From Vallitalea pronyensis (lineage in GTDB: Bacteria > Bacillota > Clostridia > Lachnospirales > Vallitaleaceae), in NCBI RefSeq assembly GCF_018141445.1, contig NZ_CP058649.1:4297001-4361000 (forward strand): DNA of 64,000 bases. Direction: 5' to 3'. How positions within the stretch are numbered: position 1 is the stretch's first letter; each line of letters starts with the position of its first letter. A program made the translations under genes and the position numbers. The notes beneath the pieces are model-generated. The model ran no database searches, was not told the DNA's origin, and saw only the letters and a program-made list of their open reading frames with translations. Of this stretch, positions 42,772 to 51,478 are shown in pieces.

Positions 42772-44307
42772 TTAATAAATCACCTCATATGGCAGCATCA
42801 TCTCATGATCTTCATGCTCTAATATGTGACAGTGCCATGGGTATAGTCCTGTGTAAGGCACAAACTTTATGATGATTCTTGTTAGTTCTCCTGGATTTGC
42901 TCGTACAGTATCTTTCCAACCTCTTTCATTCAACTCAGGTGGTACAGCAGGTCCTGTCGTCATAATTTCTCCCGTGGCTTGATAATGGTCTACGTCAAAA
43001 GGCTGACGATCCAGTACGAGAAATCTTACAAGATGGATATGTATGGGATGCGTTGAATTAGCCAAGTTAATGAATTTCCATATTTCAATGGTGCCAACTT
43101 CTGGTTTTATTTCTATGGGATCATGCCACCTTCGTTTATCTAACAACAATAAGGCTCGCCCGTATTCGTCTTCCATACGGTCAAGGGTAATATCCCTTTC
43201 TAATACGGCATCTTTTACGCTTAAGGGGTCAATGGGTGTTAAGTGATATGGAATGATACTGTTATCCCTGCTTTTTAGTTTTTTAGTGACGCGAAACTGC
43301 ATAATTTGCCCTGTTGTATCTGGGTCTACTGGACCTCCTCGAGGATATGGGGATGCTGCATCATTGGTTATGACAATATGCTCACCCCTGTGGCCAGAAA
43401 AATCAATAATGACCTCTGCTCTTTCTGCGGGAGCAAGTAAAATAACAGGGGTCACAACAGGAGACTCAAGAAATCCTTGATCTGTTCCAATCTGATAAAA
43501 GGGCTGATTACTGGATAACTTCATGTTGTAGAACCTCGAGTTAGACCCATTAATGATGCGAAATCTGTATTTCCTTGGCTCAACTTCCAAATAAGGCCAA
43601 ACCTTACCATTAACCAATATATTTTCAGCAAAATAATCCGATAGAACACTTGGGTTTACATATGGATTGGGTGGGTCTGTTTGAGATGGGTAGTACAGTG
43701 AACCATCCTCATTAAAGGTCCGGTCTTGAATGAGCAATGGCATATCGTACGCATCTTTTGGCAACTGCAAGTAATCCAATGCGGGGTTACGTATGATGTA
43801 GATACCGGCTAACCCTGCATATACATTCAGGCGTGTAATACCTATTGCATGGGCATGATACCATAAGGTGGCAGCTGGTTGTTGATTGGGATAATCGTAT
43901 ACTTTTCGGGTAAACATAGGACCTACCACTTTATAGTCTTTTGTATACCAAGCATCAGGATAACCATCACTTTCTGGCTGGACCACTGAACCATGAACAT
44001 GAATGACTGTTCGAACACTGGGAACACTAGGTTCAGCACCATGTACTGTTGTATCAATAGGTAATAAATGTTCAGGTGGTAGTTCATTTAACCACTGAAT
44101 ACTTATCCACTGGTTTTTCATCACATCAATAATGGGTCCAGGATACCGACCAGCAAAACCCCAAACGGTAGTTGGTGGTAAGTCTCGATGTAATTTTTCT
44201 TTAAATTGTGAGATAACTATCTTATAATAATCTGCCCCTTCGACCCGATCTGTCGGTTTTAGTGTGGGTATGGTTGGCAATTTATCCACATATTTTGCTA
44301 ATGCCAT
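42772..44307 (-). CDS. CotA-like multicopper oxidase (spore coat laccase type)
   Basis: A 511-residue three-cupredoxin oxidase. All four copper motifs are present: HVHG (near residue 105), WYHAHA, HPIHIHLVRF and the C-terminal WHCHILEHEDHEMM with the T1 cysteine and methionine. The order and lack of a signal peptide match CotA of Bacillus spore coats, which oxidises phenols or bilirubin with oxygen. A short ribosome site (GGAGG) precedes the ATG. It is transcribed alone and ends at repeat B. An oxygen-using enzyme in a fermenter makes sense on the spore surface. Confidence 0.93.
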   Translation of the reverse strand: MALAKYVDKLPTIPTLKPTDRVEGADYYKIVISQFKEKLHRDLPPTTVWGFAGRYPGPIIDVMKNQWISIQWLNELPPEHLLPIDTTVHGAEPSVPSVRTVIHVHGSVVQPESDGYPDAWYTKDYKVVGPMFTRKVYDYPNQQPAATLWYHAHAIGITRLNVYAGLAGIYIIRNPALDYLQLPKDAYDMPLLIQDRTFNEDGSLYYPSQTDPPNPYVNPSVLSDYFAENILVNGKVWPYLEVEPRKYRFRIINGSNSRFYNMKLSSNQPFYQIGTDQGFLESPVVTPVILLAPAERAEVIIDFSGHRGEHIVITNDAASPYPRGGPVDPDTTGQIMQFRVTKKLKSRDNSIIPYHLTPIDPLSVKDAVLERDITLDRMEDEYGRALLLLDKRRWHDPIEIKPEVGTIEIWKFINLANSTHPIHIHLVRFLVLDRQPFDVDHYQATGEIMTTGPAVPPELNERGWKDTVRANPGELTRIIIKFVPYTGLYPWHCHILEHEDHEMMLPYEVIY

Positions 44308-44437
44308 TATGTTCCTCCACTAAACATGATATATATTATTTATATGGCACGCCATATAATCTATGCCTAATTAACTGACTCTGATACACCATGTTGTAAG
44401 AGATAGTATTCAAAAACGCCTATTCACTTAGGATGAT

Positions 44438-44995
44438 TTACGAAGGATTTAACCCTTTATACTCTTGACTTAATATGCTCATCCTATAAGCATCATGATA
44501 AGCATGGTTAAAATAAAGACATTGACGACATATTCCTTCTTCCTTAAACCCTAGCTTTTTATACACATGAATTGCTCTCTCATTATATGCATACACTTCT
44601 AGTTCTATCCGATTAAGATTGAACATACCAAAACCATAGTTTACCGTTAATGCCATGGCTTCAGAACCATATCCTTGATTGAAATTCTCATCCAAAAATA
44701 AAGCTATACGGATACTGCTGCAACGGTTTTCAAAATCAATGTCATTCAATACCACTTCGCCTACTATTTCATCAGCCTTTTGACTAACGATGAACAGATC
44801 CAGTCGTTCATTGTCCACTTCTATTCTTTCAACATAAGCCTTTAACTGAGCCATGGTAATTATTTTTTTACTACCCGTATAGAAGCAGCTGTCATAACTT
44901 GCTTCTTGTAATTTTTCATAATAGACCTCTAGATGTTGTGATTCTATAGGTACTAAGTACACTTTTTCTCCCAGAAACATTGGATTTTTCTGCAT
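44438..44995 (-). CDS. GNAT N-acetyltransferase (RimJ/RimL type)
   Basis: A 185-residue acetyltransferase with the acetyl-CoA signature QGYGSEAM (motif A) and VYAYNERAIHVYKKLGFKEEG (motif B), as in ribosomal-protein and small-molecule acetyltransferases. GGAGG precedes the ATG at 44995 by six bases. It stands alone between the oxidase and a small DNA-binding-like gene. The substrate is unknown. Confidence 0.88.
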   Translation of the reverse strand: MQKNPMFLGEKVYLVPIESQHLEVYYEKLQEASYDSCFYTGSKKIITMAQLKAYVERIEVDNERLDLFIVSQKADEIVGEVVLNDIDFENRCSSIRIALFLDENFNQGYGSEAMALTVNYGFGMFNLNRIELEVYAYNERAIHVYKKLGFKEEGICRQCLYFNHAYHDAYRMSILSQEYKGLNPS

Positions 44996-45100
44996 GTTAT
45001 ACCTCCACAATTGTCTTTTACATCATCATACCATGATTCTATGTGGCGTATATAGGGATAAAATGGCTATTATTTATTTTTTACCTCTTATGCTTTAATA

Positions 45101-45133
45101 AAAGTTACTACCCAGTCAAGGCGTAGTAACTTT
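45101..45133 (-). terminator. Terminator after the small CD3324-like gene
   Basis: AAAGTTACTAC and its complement form a perfect 11-base stem with an 11-base loop, flanked by A/T runs on both sides, at the end of the gene beginning at 45402. Confidence 0.8.
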
Positions 45134-45135
45134 TT

Positions 45136-45402
45136 TTAAATTTTTTTATATATAATCTTATGAATGCTATCCATGGAAAGACAGTACTCTTTGGCAAGGT
45201 CATCTTTTGTATAACCTTCCAGGTATTTGCTCTTAATGGTCATGTTCCGTCTTTTAATCCTGTCCCGATAGCCTGATTTTTCACCCCACCGCTTTCTTGT
45301 TTCCGGTTGGGATGGAATATATATGAAGCCACCTTGAACATATTGCTGTATTTCTTTTACAAGATGTTCCGGTAATATTTTTTTTGCATTGACATAATTC
45401 AT
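45136..45402 (-). CDS. Small helix-turn-helix-like protein, CD3324-type, paralogue 1
   Basis: An 88-residue basic protein. The N-terminal half (AKKILPEHLVKEIQQYVQGGFIYIPSQ) and C-terminal half (KSKYLEGYTKDDLAKEYCLSMDSIHKIIYKK) look like a linker plus a helix-turn-helix. It is clearly related to the 93-residue protein at 49367-49648, sharing the EIQ-YV/I-GG-IYIP, RWG-KSG-R and C-terminal helix pattern. I recall clostridial proteins named CD3324-like with this layout. AAGGAG lies nine bases before the ATG at 45402. A 27-codon ORF and a long stem lie just upstream on the same strand. Confidence 0.75.
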   Translation of the reverse strand: MNYVNAKKILPEHLVKEIQQYVQGGFIYIPSQPETRKRWGEKSGYRDRIKRRNMTIKSKYLEGYTKDDLAKEYCLSMDSIHKIIYKKI

Positions 45403-45439
45403 TGAACTTCGCTCCTTAATCGTTAGTCTCACTTAAGGA

Positions 45440-45526
45440 CACAAAGTCTGTCATCTGCATTAATTAGGCGATCAATTAATTTACCCCTGCACAGTTATCA
45501 CCTTTGTCATATTGACAGACCTTGTG
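45440..45526. repeat. Long stem-loop overlapping a tiny ORF
   Basis: CACAAAGTCTGTCA (45440-45453) pairs with TGACAGACCTTGTG (45513-45526) in 14 pairs, one of them G-U on the RNA. Inside is a second stem TTAATT/AATTAA. It sits between the 27-codon ORF and the CD3324-like gene and could control the latter. No match to a known riboswitch is evident to me. Confidence 0.6.
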
Positions 45527-45559
45527 CAGAGTTGACGTATTCGATTTATATTGATTCAT
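45476..45559 (-). CDS. Possible 27-residue two-cysteine peptide
   Basis: ATG at 45559 follows AGGGGGA by six bases on the minus strand and opens 27 codons, beginning MNQYKSNTST and containing two cysteines eight apart in its C-terminal half. A TATAAT box lies at about 45603-45608. The end of the frame runs into the long stem at 45440-45526, upstream of the CD3324-like gene. It may be a peptide gene or a leader whose translation controls that stem. Confidence 0.45.
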   Translation of the reverse strand: MNQYKSNTSTLHKVCQYDKGDNCAGVN

Positions 45560-45638
45560 GTTCGTTCCCCCTTGTCATCAATTTTAAATAAAAATGGGTT
45601 TATCCTATTATAGCATATAAAGAAGTTAAATATAATCC

Positions 45639-45667
45639 TTATCTTGCTGCCTTGATTCTGCTATAAT
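45639..45667 (+). promoter_or_regulatory. Candidate promoter of the PEP-synthase-like gene
   Basis: TTATCT, 17 bases, TATAAT on the plus strand, about 70 bases before the ATG; a second TATAAT starts at 45670. Confidence 0.45.
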
Positions 45668-45737
45668 ACTATAATCGATGGTTATTTATGGGCTTTATCC
45701 TCATCATCTATTATTTAATCTGTAAGGAGGGGTTTAC

Positions 45738-48173
45738 ATGATTCAATCTTTAAAACAGCTAAGTAAAAAAGACAATCTACAATATGGTAGCAAAGCTGCA
45801 AACATAGGAGAATTATCAAAAAACATAAAGTATGTACCAAAGGGTTTTGCACTGGACTTTTCTTGTCTGGAAACCTATTTAACACATAACGCGATTTCCT
45901 ATACACCTGATGATTATATGGCTTATAGTCAAGAAATTCGTCAAGCCATACTTCAAGGACATATGCCGCCTTCTGTTAGAGCTTGTGTAACTGCTCATTT
46001 GGACTCCATCAGAAATGATTGTCCGAACACCACATTTGCAGTACGATCATCCTCAAATCTTGAGGACGGCCTGTTTCGTAGTATGGCAGGTATGTTTACA
46101 TCCTACATACAACTGGATATCTCCCATGTTGAAGAAGCCATTAAAAAAGTGTTTGCCAGCTTGTATGCTGATGTTGTTCTAGACTATTTACTAGATAACA
46201 ATATCCCTTTTCAAGACCTTAAAATGGGGGTCATTGTTCAGGAATTTATTAAGGGATCGCCATCAGGTGTTATCTTTACAGCTGATACCGTACATATGAA
46301 TACTGAGCATATGCAGATTAATGGTGTGAACAGTATCTGTGGGGACTATGTTGACGGTTCTGCACCATCTTGTTTCTATCGTATGGAAAAAGATACAAAG
46401 AAGATTCTTGCCTATTCCTCTGATGATGTTTCATTATCTCTTACACCAGAAATATTGGTCATGCTTCATGATCAGGGTAAACTTATTGAAGGTATCTTTG
46501 GTTGCCCACAAGACATTGAGTGGACTTATGCTAACCATCACGTTTATATTCTTCAATCACGACCTATCACCACCATAAAAACATCTGATTTTCCAATAAA
46601 ATGGCGTTCAGATAAGGATGCTTTGGATACGTGGTATCGTTTATTCCCTACGCCCTATACGCCACTTATGGAAGACATCATCCAAATAGAATGTGAAGAA
46701 CAGTCAAAGGGTGTTTATGAAACCGTGTTTCGTACAGATCTATATGGTGAATTCATGATTCAACATGGTTATGCTTATGTAAAACCACTTTCAATAAAGG
46801 ATGCTGAATCAAAACGAAAAGCCTATCTGGATAAGCTCTTCAAAAACTTTTCCGAAGGTAAATGTATCTTTTGTGATACCATCTTGCCTGAAATTAACAA
46901 GTTGACAAAAGCCTTAAATAGATACACAGATATATCTTTATCTGCTAAAGAGATAATAGACTACATCCATTTATCTGTAAAATATCTTACATATACTTGG
47001 CGTCAACACTGGCATGCTACCCAAGCCAATGAGTTTTTAGTTGTGTTTGAAGAAAAAATATTAGACATGTTTGATGACTTAGAGACACAAGACTGCTACG
47101 ACTTAATCTATGGTTTCAGCCTTTTAGCTAGAGAACGAGAACTTTTATACTTGATGACATCTGAGATTAAGCGCAATCCCATTTTAATGGATATGTTTCA
47201 CACCTATCCATATGATACCATTCTTTATGAACGACTTAAAAGGGAACCAGCTGCTGGTCAATTCCTAGAACTTATGGCTGTTTACATGGCGGAATACGGT
47301 ATTTGTGATGCTGGTTTAGATGCTATTTTGCATCCTACTGCTAAAGAAAGGCCAGATTATTGTATGGGTCAGGTAAGGCATTTATTATCTGCTGATGAGA
47401 AACTCTTTTTCCAATCGAAACAAGAGGCTTTGCTTCGCAAAGTAACCTTAAAAGATGAGCTTCTTAGCCGATTAGATATAAAGGAACAATCCCAATTCCT
47501 TGATATGATAGCATTAGCTGAAAAATCATTACTTGCTAATGATAATCATCATTATTATATGGAAAGAAGTTATCGGGGGTATCTTAGACTAGCCACCATT
47601 GAAGCAGGGAAATGGTTATGTGCTAAAGGATTAATGGTATCACCGGAAGATGTACAATTCCTTCATTTGGATGAAATCCTAAAGGCATTAGAAAATAGGT
47701 CATTAGAGGAACATGTAATAACCCATAGAAAAAACACCTATGCCCTCAACAAACAGATGTTAGCACCAGAGATTATTGGGCATGTTCCAGAGAAAAATAC
47801 GAATCAGCCTCATCATAATACACCCTCCCCTTCCCATGATACCCAAATCATATTAAAGGGTTTATCGGGTATGCGTAAGAAGGTCATTGGTAAAATCTAT
47901 CTAGGCAAGCCGAATACACTGGAAGGTGATCGTATCCTGGTATTGCCCCATTGCCACTGCGGTGATATTATGTCTTGCATATCAAAGGTAAAAGGAATTA
48001 TCTATAACTGGGGTTCACCTTATGATCATTATGGTATCATTACCAGAGAACTGGAAATTCCATCTATCTATAAAACCAATGATGCTACAGAGGTTCTCAA
48101 GAATAATGACTTGGTTGAGCTGGATGGTTATACGGGCACTATAACTGTACTTGAAAGAGCTAAGGACCAATAA
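45738..48173 (+). CDS. PEP synthase/rifampin phosphotransferase-like enzyme
   Basis: An 811-residue three-part protein. Residues 1-300 are the PPDK/PEP-synthase ATP-grasp domain (GSKAANIGELSK, FAVRSSSNLEDG, SMAGMF and FGCPQDIEWTY). The middle 300-720 is a variable helical substrate region. The C-terminal about 90 residues form the swivelling phosphohistidine domain, with the histidine in GSPYDHYGIITREL. This is the layout of rifampin phosphotransferase rather than true PEP synthase, which has a C-terminal PEP-binding barrel. It could phosphorylate an antibiotic or another small molecule. AAGGAGGGG precedes the ATG. It stands alone on the plus strand. Confidence 0.85.
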   Translation: MIQSLKQLSKKDNLQYGSKAANIGELSKNIKYVPKGFALDFSCLETYLTHNAISYTPDDYMAYSQEIRQAILQGHMPPSVRACVTAHLDSIRNDCPNTTFAVRSSSNLEDGLFRSMAGMFTSYIQLDISHVEEAIKKVFASLYADVVLDYLLDNNIPFQDLKMGVIVQEFIKGSPSGVIFTADTVHMNTEHMQINGVNSICGDYVDGSAPSCFYRMEKDTKKILAYSSDDVSLSLTPEILVMLHDQGKLIEGIFGCPQDIEWTYANHHVYILQSRPITTIKTSDFPIKWRSDKDALDTWYRLFPTPYTPLMEDIIQIECEEQSKGVYETVFRTDLYGEFMIQHGYAYVKPLSIKDAESKRKAYLDKLFKNFSEGKCIFCDTILPEINKLTKALNRYTDISLSAKEIIDYIHLSVKYLTYTWRQHWHATQANEFLVVFEEKILDMFDDLETQDCYDLIYGFSLLARERELLYLMTSEIKRNPILMDMFHTYPYDTILYERLKREPAAGQFLELMAVYMAEYGICDAGLDAILHPTAKERPDYCMGQVRHLLSADEKLFFQSKQEALLRKVTLKDELLSRLDIKEQSQFLDMIALAEKSLLANDNHHYYMERSYRGYLRLATIEAGKWLCAKGLMVSPEDVQFLHLDEILKALENRSLEEHVITHRKNTYALNKQMLAPEIIGHVPEKNTNQPHHNTPSPSHDTQIILKGLSGMRKKVIGKIYLGKPNTLEGDRILVLPHCHCGDIMSCISKVKGIIYNWGSPYDHYGIITRELEIPSIYKTNDATEVLKNNDLVELDGYTGTITVLERAKDQ

Positions 48174-48209
48174 TATGCTCATCACGTTACCATAAACTAA
48201 ATGTGAAAA

Positions 48210-48242
48210 GGCTACTCTTCGTACATTGTTTAGAGAGTAGCC
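48210..48242. terminator. Shared terminator between convergent genes
   Basis: GGCTACTCT and its complement form a perfect 9-base stem with a 15-base loop between the PEP-synthase-like gene and the convergent hydrolase; TTTT follows on the minus strand and AT-rich sequence on the plus strand. Confidence 0.75.
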
Positions 48243-48270
48243 TATTGATTATTTTATATTATATAATCAT

Positions 48271-49062
48271 TTAAAGGGTAATTTCATTTAATAATATCTG
48301 ATAAAACGCATCTTTGGCTTGTTTTTCATACCAAGGGGTATGCCCACAGTTTTTTAATTCATGACAAGTAAAGTTTTTGATAACTTTATGTAAGGAGTCC
48401 CTTATACCTTCTATTGGATGGGAATCATAGTCCCCATGAATGGCAACGACTTCACACTGAATATCTTTACCCATTTCATACATGGCGCCACTTTTTCTTA
48501 ACCTGTGTGCTTCAGGCCATACTTTTGCAAATATTTCATAGCAGCATGTATGGTCATCATGATCCATCTCCATGGGATCATAAGCATCTAACTTTTCCAT
48601 AAGTGCTCCGAATCTACCAAATATAACATCCATGTTATCTTCTTTACCCTGATTACTAAACTTATTTCTTAAAGATGTTAGTTCTTCACGTTCTGATTCT
48701 GATAACCTTTCTTCTCTGGTCTGACAAAGATCAGGATAATATTTTTCTTCTACCGCTCCACTAGCTACCATTATTATTTTATCCGCAAGATGAGCATACT
48801 GAGCTGCTAACATATAGATGAGCATAGCTCCCCAAGAATGTCCAATCAAAATCATAGGACCTTCCCCATGAGCTTCAATAATATCTTTAAGTTCTTGAAT
48901 CTGTCCTTCTACTGACTTAGCCGTTTGTAAGGGTTCCAGTACCCCATATAACTTTGCTAATTCTTCTGCTACAGGTTTCATGGCTCCTGCTGCTCCAGGT
49001 CCACCGTGTATAACCGCTATTTTGTAGGGTTTTTCTCCATATTTTCTTAGATTCATGGCCAT
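48271..49062 (-). CDS. Alpha/beta hydrolase
   Basis: A 263-residue cytosolic hydrolase. The oxyanion HGGPGAAGAMKP lies near residue 19, the nucleophile elbow is GHSWGAM near 75, the acid lies in IHGDYDSHP and the catalytic histidine in NCGHTPW. AAGGAG precedes the ATG at 49062. No signal peptide or anchor is present, unlike the hydrolase at 15297. The substrate is unknown. Confidence 0.87.
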   Translation of the reverse strand: MAMNLRKYGEKPYKIAVIHGGPGAAGAMKPVAEELAKLYGVLEPLQTAKSVEGQIQELKDIIEAHGEGPMILIGHSWGAMLIYMLAAQYAHLADKIIMVASGAVEEKYYPDLCQTREERLSESEREELTSLRNKFSNQGKEDNMDVIFGRFGALMEKLDAYDPMEMDHDDHTCCYEIFAKVWPEAHRLRKSGAMYEMGKDIQCEVVAIHGDYDSHPIEGIRDSLHKVIKNFTCHELKNCGHTPWYEKQAKDAFYQILLNEITL

Positions 49063-49152
49063 CTTCTTACTTCTCCTTTTGTCTTATTAAATGATTACTC
49101 TATCTATTATAGCTTGTATACCCATAAACCTCAATCCACTTATCTATGCAAA

Positions 49153-49183
49153 TAAAAAACCACGACGCTAATCAGCTTGTGGT
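49153..49183 (-). terminator. Terminator after the zinc-ribbon gene
   Basis: Minus-strand stem ACCAC...GTGGT with inner GC pairs is followed by TTTTTT, about 30 bases past the stop codon at 49216. Confidence 0.75.
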
Positions 49184-49215
49184 CTTTATGATCTCTATGT
49201 AAGTATCCATAATTC

Positions 49216-49374
49216 CTAATTTTTCTCACTGCTGTTTTTACTGAAACACTGCTTGCATACCTTTATATTACCTTGGGGCCATATCAGTTTTACCCCTGTA
49301 CGATTACATTTTGGGCAAGTCCCTCGCCACTTTGTTTTCCTATTGATGCTTTTTCCTCTATAATTTTTACTCAT
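49216..49374 (-). CDS. Small zinc-ribbon protein
   Basis: A 52-residue basic protein with two CxxC pairs (CPKC and CKQC) 16 residues apart, forming a zinc ribbon as in ribosomal or RNA-binding proteins. The ATG at 49374 follows GGGGAG and overlaps the upstream CD3324-like gene by eight bases, so the two are translated together. Its lysine-rich N-terminus (KNYRGKSINRKTK) suggests nucleic-acid binding. Confidence 0.75.
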   Translation of the reverse strand: MSKNYRGKSINRKTKWRGTCPKCNRTGVKLIWPQGNIKVCKQCFSKNSSEKN

Positions 49375-49648
49375 TCTTTTCTCCCCTATCTTTTCCATAT
49401 ACAATCTTTTTAATGGTATAGACACTTAAACCAAATACAAAAGATAATTCTTCAATGCTGGTACCATCTCTAAATAAATGACGTATCTGCCTATTCCTCT
49501 GAATAAGCTCTTGTCGAATGCCGCTTTTAACACCCCATCTGGTATGGGAATCTTTTCGTGGTATGTACACGTTCCCCCCATTTATATATTTTTGTATTTC
49601 TCTTAATAGCTCTGGTGGAAAGATATCTTTTCCATTTTTATGACTCAT
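49367..49648 (-). CDS. Small helix-turn-helix-like protein, CD3324-type, paralogue 2
   Basis: A 93-residue protein related to the one at 45136-45402: both have FPPELLREIQKYINGG-like helices, IYIP, an RWG-KSG-R motif, a basic middle and a C-terminal helix-turn-helix (SIEELSFVFGLSVYTIKKIVY here). AAGGAG lies six bases before the ATG. It lies three bases after a GNAT-like gene ends and overlaps a zinc-ribbon gene, forming a three-gene operon. DNA or RNA binding is likely; the target is unknown. Confidence 0.75.
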   Translation of the reverse strand: MSHKNGKDIFPPELLREIQKYINGGNVYIPRKDSHTRWGVKSGIRQELIQRNRQIRHLFRDGTSIEELSFVFGLSVYTIKKIVYGKDRGEKNE

Positions 49649-49651
49649 ATA

Positions 49652-50617
49652 TTACTCCTTAAAACTATATAATAAGTCTACCCAATATTCGAAGCCTTCA
49701 AAATCACACGATTCATAATCCATAATCGACTTTCTATAAGCTCGATAGGTGTAAACATATATATCCCGGTCAGCATATTGTCTTTTTAACAACCCTAATA
49801 TGTCGTGTATCAAGAAGCGTCCTATCTCTTCATTCACATAATCATCTTTTATGGCAAGATTATCTAACCATATTTTACCTTCTTCGTCCATATCTGCATA
49901 GATTGCCCCTATAATGTCATCTTGGTTATTTCTTACTGTCATTAGCGAATCGTAAAATATAGCTTTATCTTTAATCTCATCCATCTCAGCCATTGAATCC
50001 GCTAAGAAATATGCATTAAAAGTTGTCTTTTTATAAAATTCATATATAGCATCATATGGATTATCTTTCCCTTTTTTGACATGGTATGTACCCTTTAGAG
50101 AAAATGGAGCTATACTATTTTTTGTGTTTGTTTTTAAATAAATACCATATTGTGGCTGAAAATTCTCTCTCAAGAGGATAGGCACCAGATAGTAAGCTAA
50201 TGATGGGTATACCTGAATTTCCCCGTATTCAAGGACTTGAATTTTAAAATATTGAAATGACCCTTGTTCTTTAGCCCACTGAAGGATATGCTTTATGGAC
50301 TCTTCCACAATTTCAATTCGCCGCTCAAAATTAGAAGGTATAATCATGGTGGTCATTAAGACATCTGGTGTACTATCTGTCGTAAACAAATGGTACAAGC
50401 AATAATCCCCATTATCTAAGTAGTCAATCATTTGCCAATGCTTTGTCATAAAATCAGCTCTTTGTTTATCACCTGCATCATCTATCTTGTGGTTGTTAAG
50501 AATTCTATCGTGAAAAGCCATCTTTCTGTATCCAAGCATAGGAAAAAATTCCTTTTCAGCTTTTATGATTTTATCACTGAATTCTCTTCTATTATTGTTG
50601 TTGATAATCTTTATCAT
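49652..50617 (-). CDS. GNAT-like acetyltransferase of unknown substrate
   Basis: A 321-residue protein. The C-terminal 130 residues look like a GNAT domain (IGAIYADMDEEGKIWLDNLAIKDDYVNEEIGRFLIHDIL, with the acetyl-CoA turn poorly matching the Q/RxxGxG/A rule). The N-terminal 190 residues may be a second, degenerate GNAT half. AGGAAGTG precedes the ATG. It heads the small operon with the CD3324-like and zinc-ribbon genes. Confidence 0.65.
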   Translation of the reverse strand: MIKIINNNNRREFSDKIIKAEKEFFPMLGYRKMAFHDRILNNHKIDDAGDKQRADFMTKHWQMIDYLDNGDYCLYHLFTTDSTPDVLMTTMIIPSNFERRIEIVEESIKHILQWAKEQGSFQYFKIQVLEYGEIQVYPSLAYYLVPILLRENFQPQYGIYLKTNTKNSIAPFSLKGTYHVKKGKDNPYDAIYEFYKKTTFNAYFLADSMAEMDEIKDKAIFYDSLMTVRNNQDDIIGAIYADMDEEGKIWLDNLAIKDDYVNEEIGRFLIHDILGLLKRQYADRDIYVYTYRAYRKSIMDYESCDFEGFEYWVDLLYSFKE

Positions 50618-50748
50618 ATAATCACTTCCTATTCTTATATTTAGATTAAATCCTATCTAGGGTAAGGGTTTAACCATGTCTTAATGTAATTATCCCATAA
50701 ATAGCAGTATATGGATATACCGAGGTTAATTATAATAAATGTTGCTTC

Positions 50749-50786
50749 AAAAAAAGTAACCACACAGCTACACACTGTGTGGTTAC
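50749..50786 (-). terminator. Terminator after the lipoprotein gene
   Basis: GTAACCACACA and its complement form a perfect 11-base stem with a 9-base loop, followed on the minus strand by seven T, about 58 bases past the stop codon. Confidence 0.9.
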
Positions 50787-50843
50787 TACCGTACATCATT
50801 GTTTTATTTTTATATTCTTATTCCTTTTTTCATAAGTTTTCAA

Positions 50844-51344
50844 CTACTCATTACTATAGATCACATCAGCTGTTACTTCTTCTGCTTCTGTATCACCTGA
50901 TGTATAGCCTGCCACTGTATTGCCCACTTTGAATACCTTTGATACAGGTTCTATACCATTATCTGGATCATCTTCAAAGCGTGTCTCTTCTGTAATAATC
51001 ACCCATTTACCATCAACCTTAATCTTGCTGCCATCTTCGCTGATTTCTTCAATGGTACCACTGATATTAACTGCTACTTTTTCTTGAGGCTTATTCTCAT
51101 CGGATTCATTTTCGTCTGTTCCATCTTCTGAGTCATTTTCATCTGTTGTATCTTCTGCCTCATTGCTATCTGTATCATTACCTTCGGCATCATTTTCATC
51201 AGGTTCGTTTGTATCATCATCAGGTTGGACCTGTGTGGTATTATCATCTGGGTTAGCCGTATCATCATCTGCTTTTTCAGTACATCCTGTAAATACAGCT
51301 AGGCCTATGGTTAATGCCATTGCTATTGCTATTAATTTTTTCAT
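50844..51344 (-). CDS. Lipoprotein with acidic linker and DUF5666-like domain
   Basis: A 166-residue secreted lipoprotein. The signal peptide (KKLIAIAMALTIGLAVF) ends at the lipobox FTGC, with the lipid cysteine at residue 21. A low-complexity linker of Asp, Glu, Asn and Thr runs to about 90, and a beta-rich domain follows (NISGTIEEISEDGSKIKVDGKW ... VGNTVAGY). That domain is shared with the anti-sigma-like protein encoded upstream, so one copy sits on the lipoprotein and one on the membrane protein. It is probably the output or sensor partner of the ECF module. Confidence 0.82.
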   Translation of the reverse strand: MKKLIAIAMALTIGLAVFTGCTEKADDDTANPDDNTTQVQPDDDTNEPDENDAEGNDTDSNEAEDTTDENDSEDGTDENESDENKPQEKVAVNISGTIEEISEDGSKIKVDGKWVIITEETRFEDDPDNGIEPVSKVFKVGNTVAGYTSGDTEAEEVTADVIYSNE

Positions 51345-51478
51345 TATTTATTCTCTCCCTTGTATCATATTTGTATCTTCCCTTATTTATCCCACTTACT
51401 TTTTTTAATGTTTCTATAACCTCCTTCTTAAGTAATACTTTTTAGAAGGTCAAAAGGTTTCATTAAATGGATATTTTT

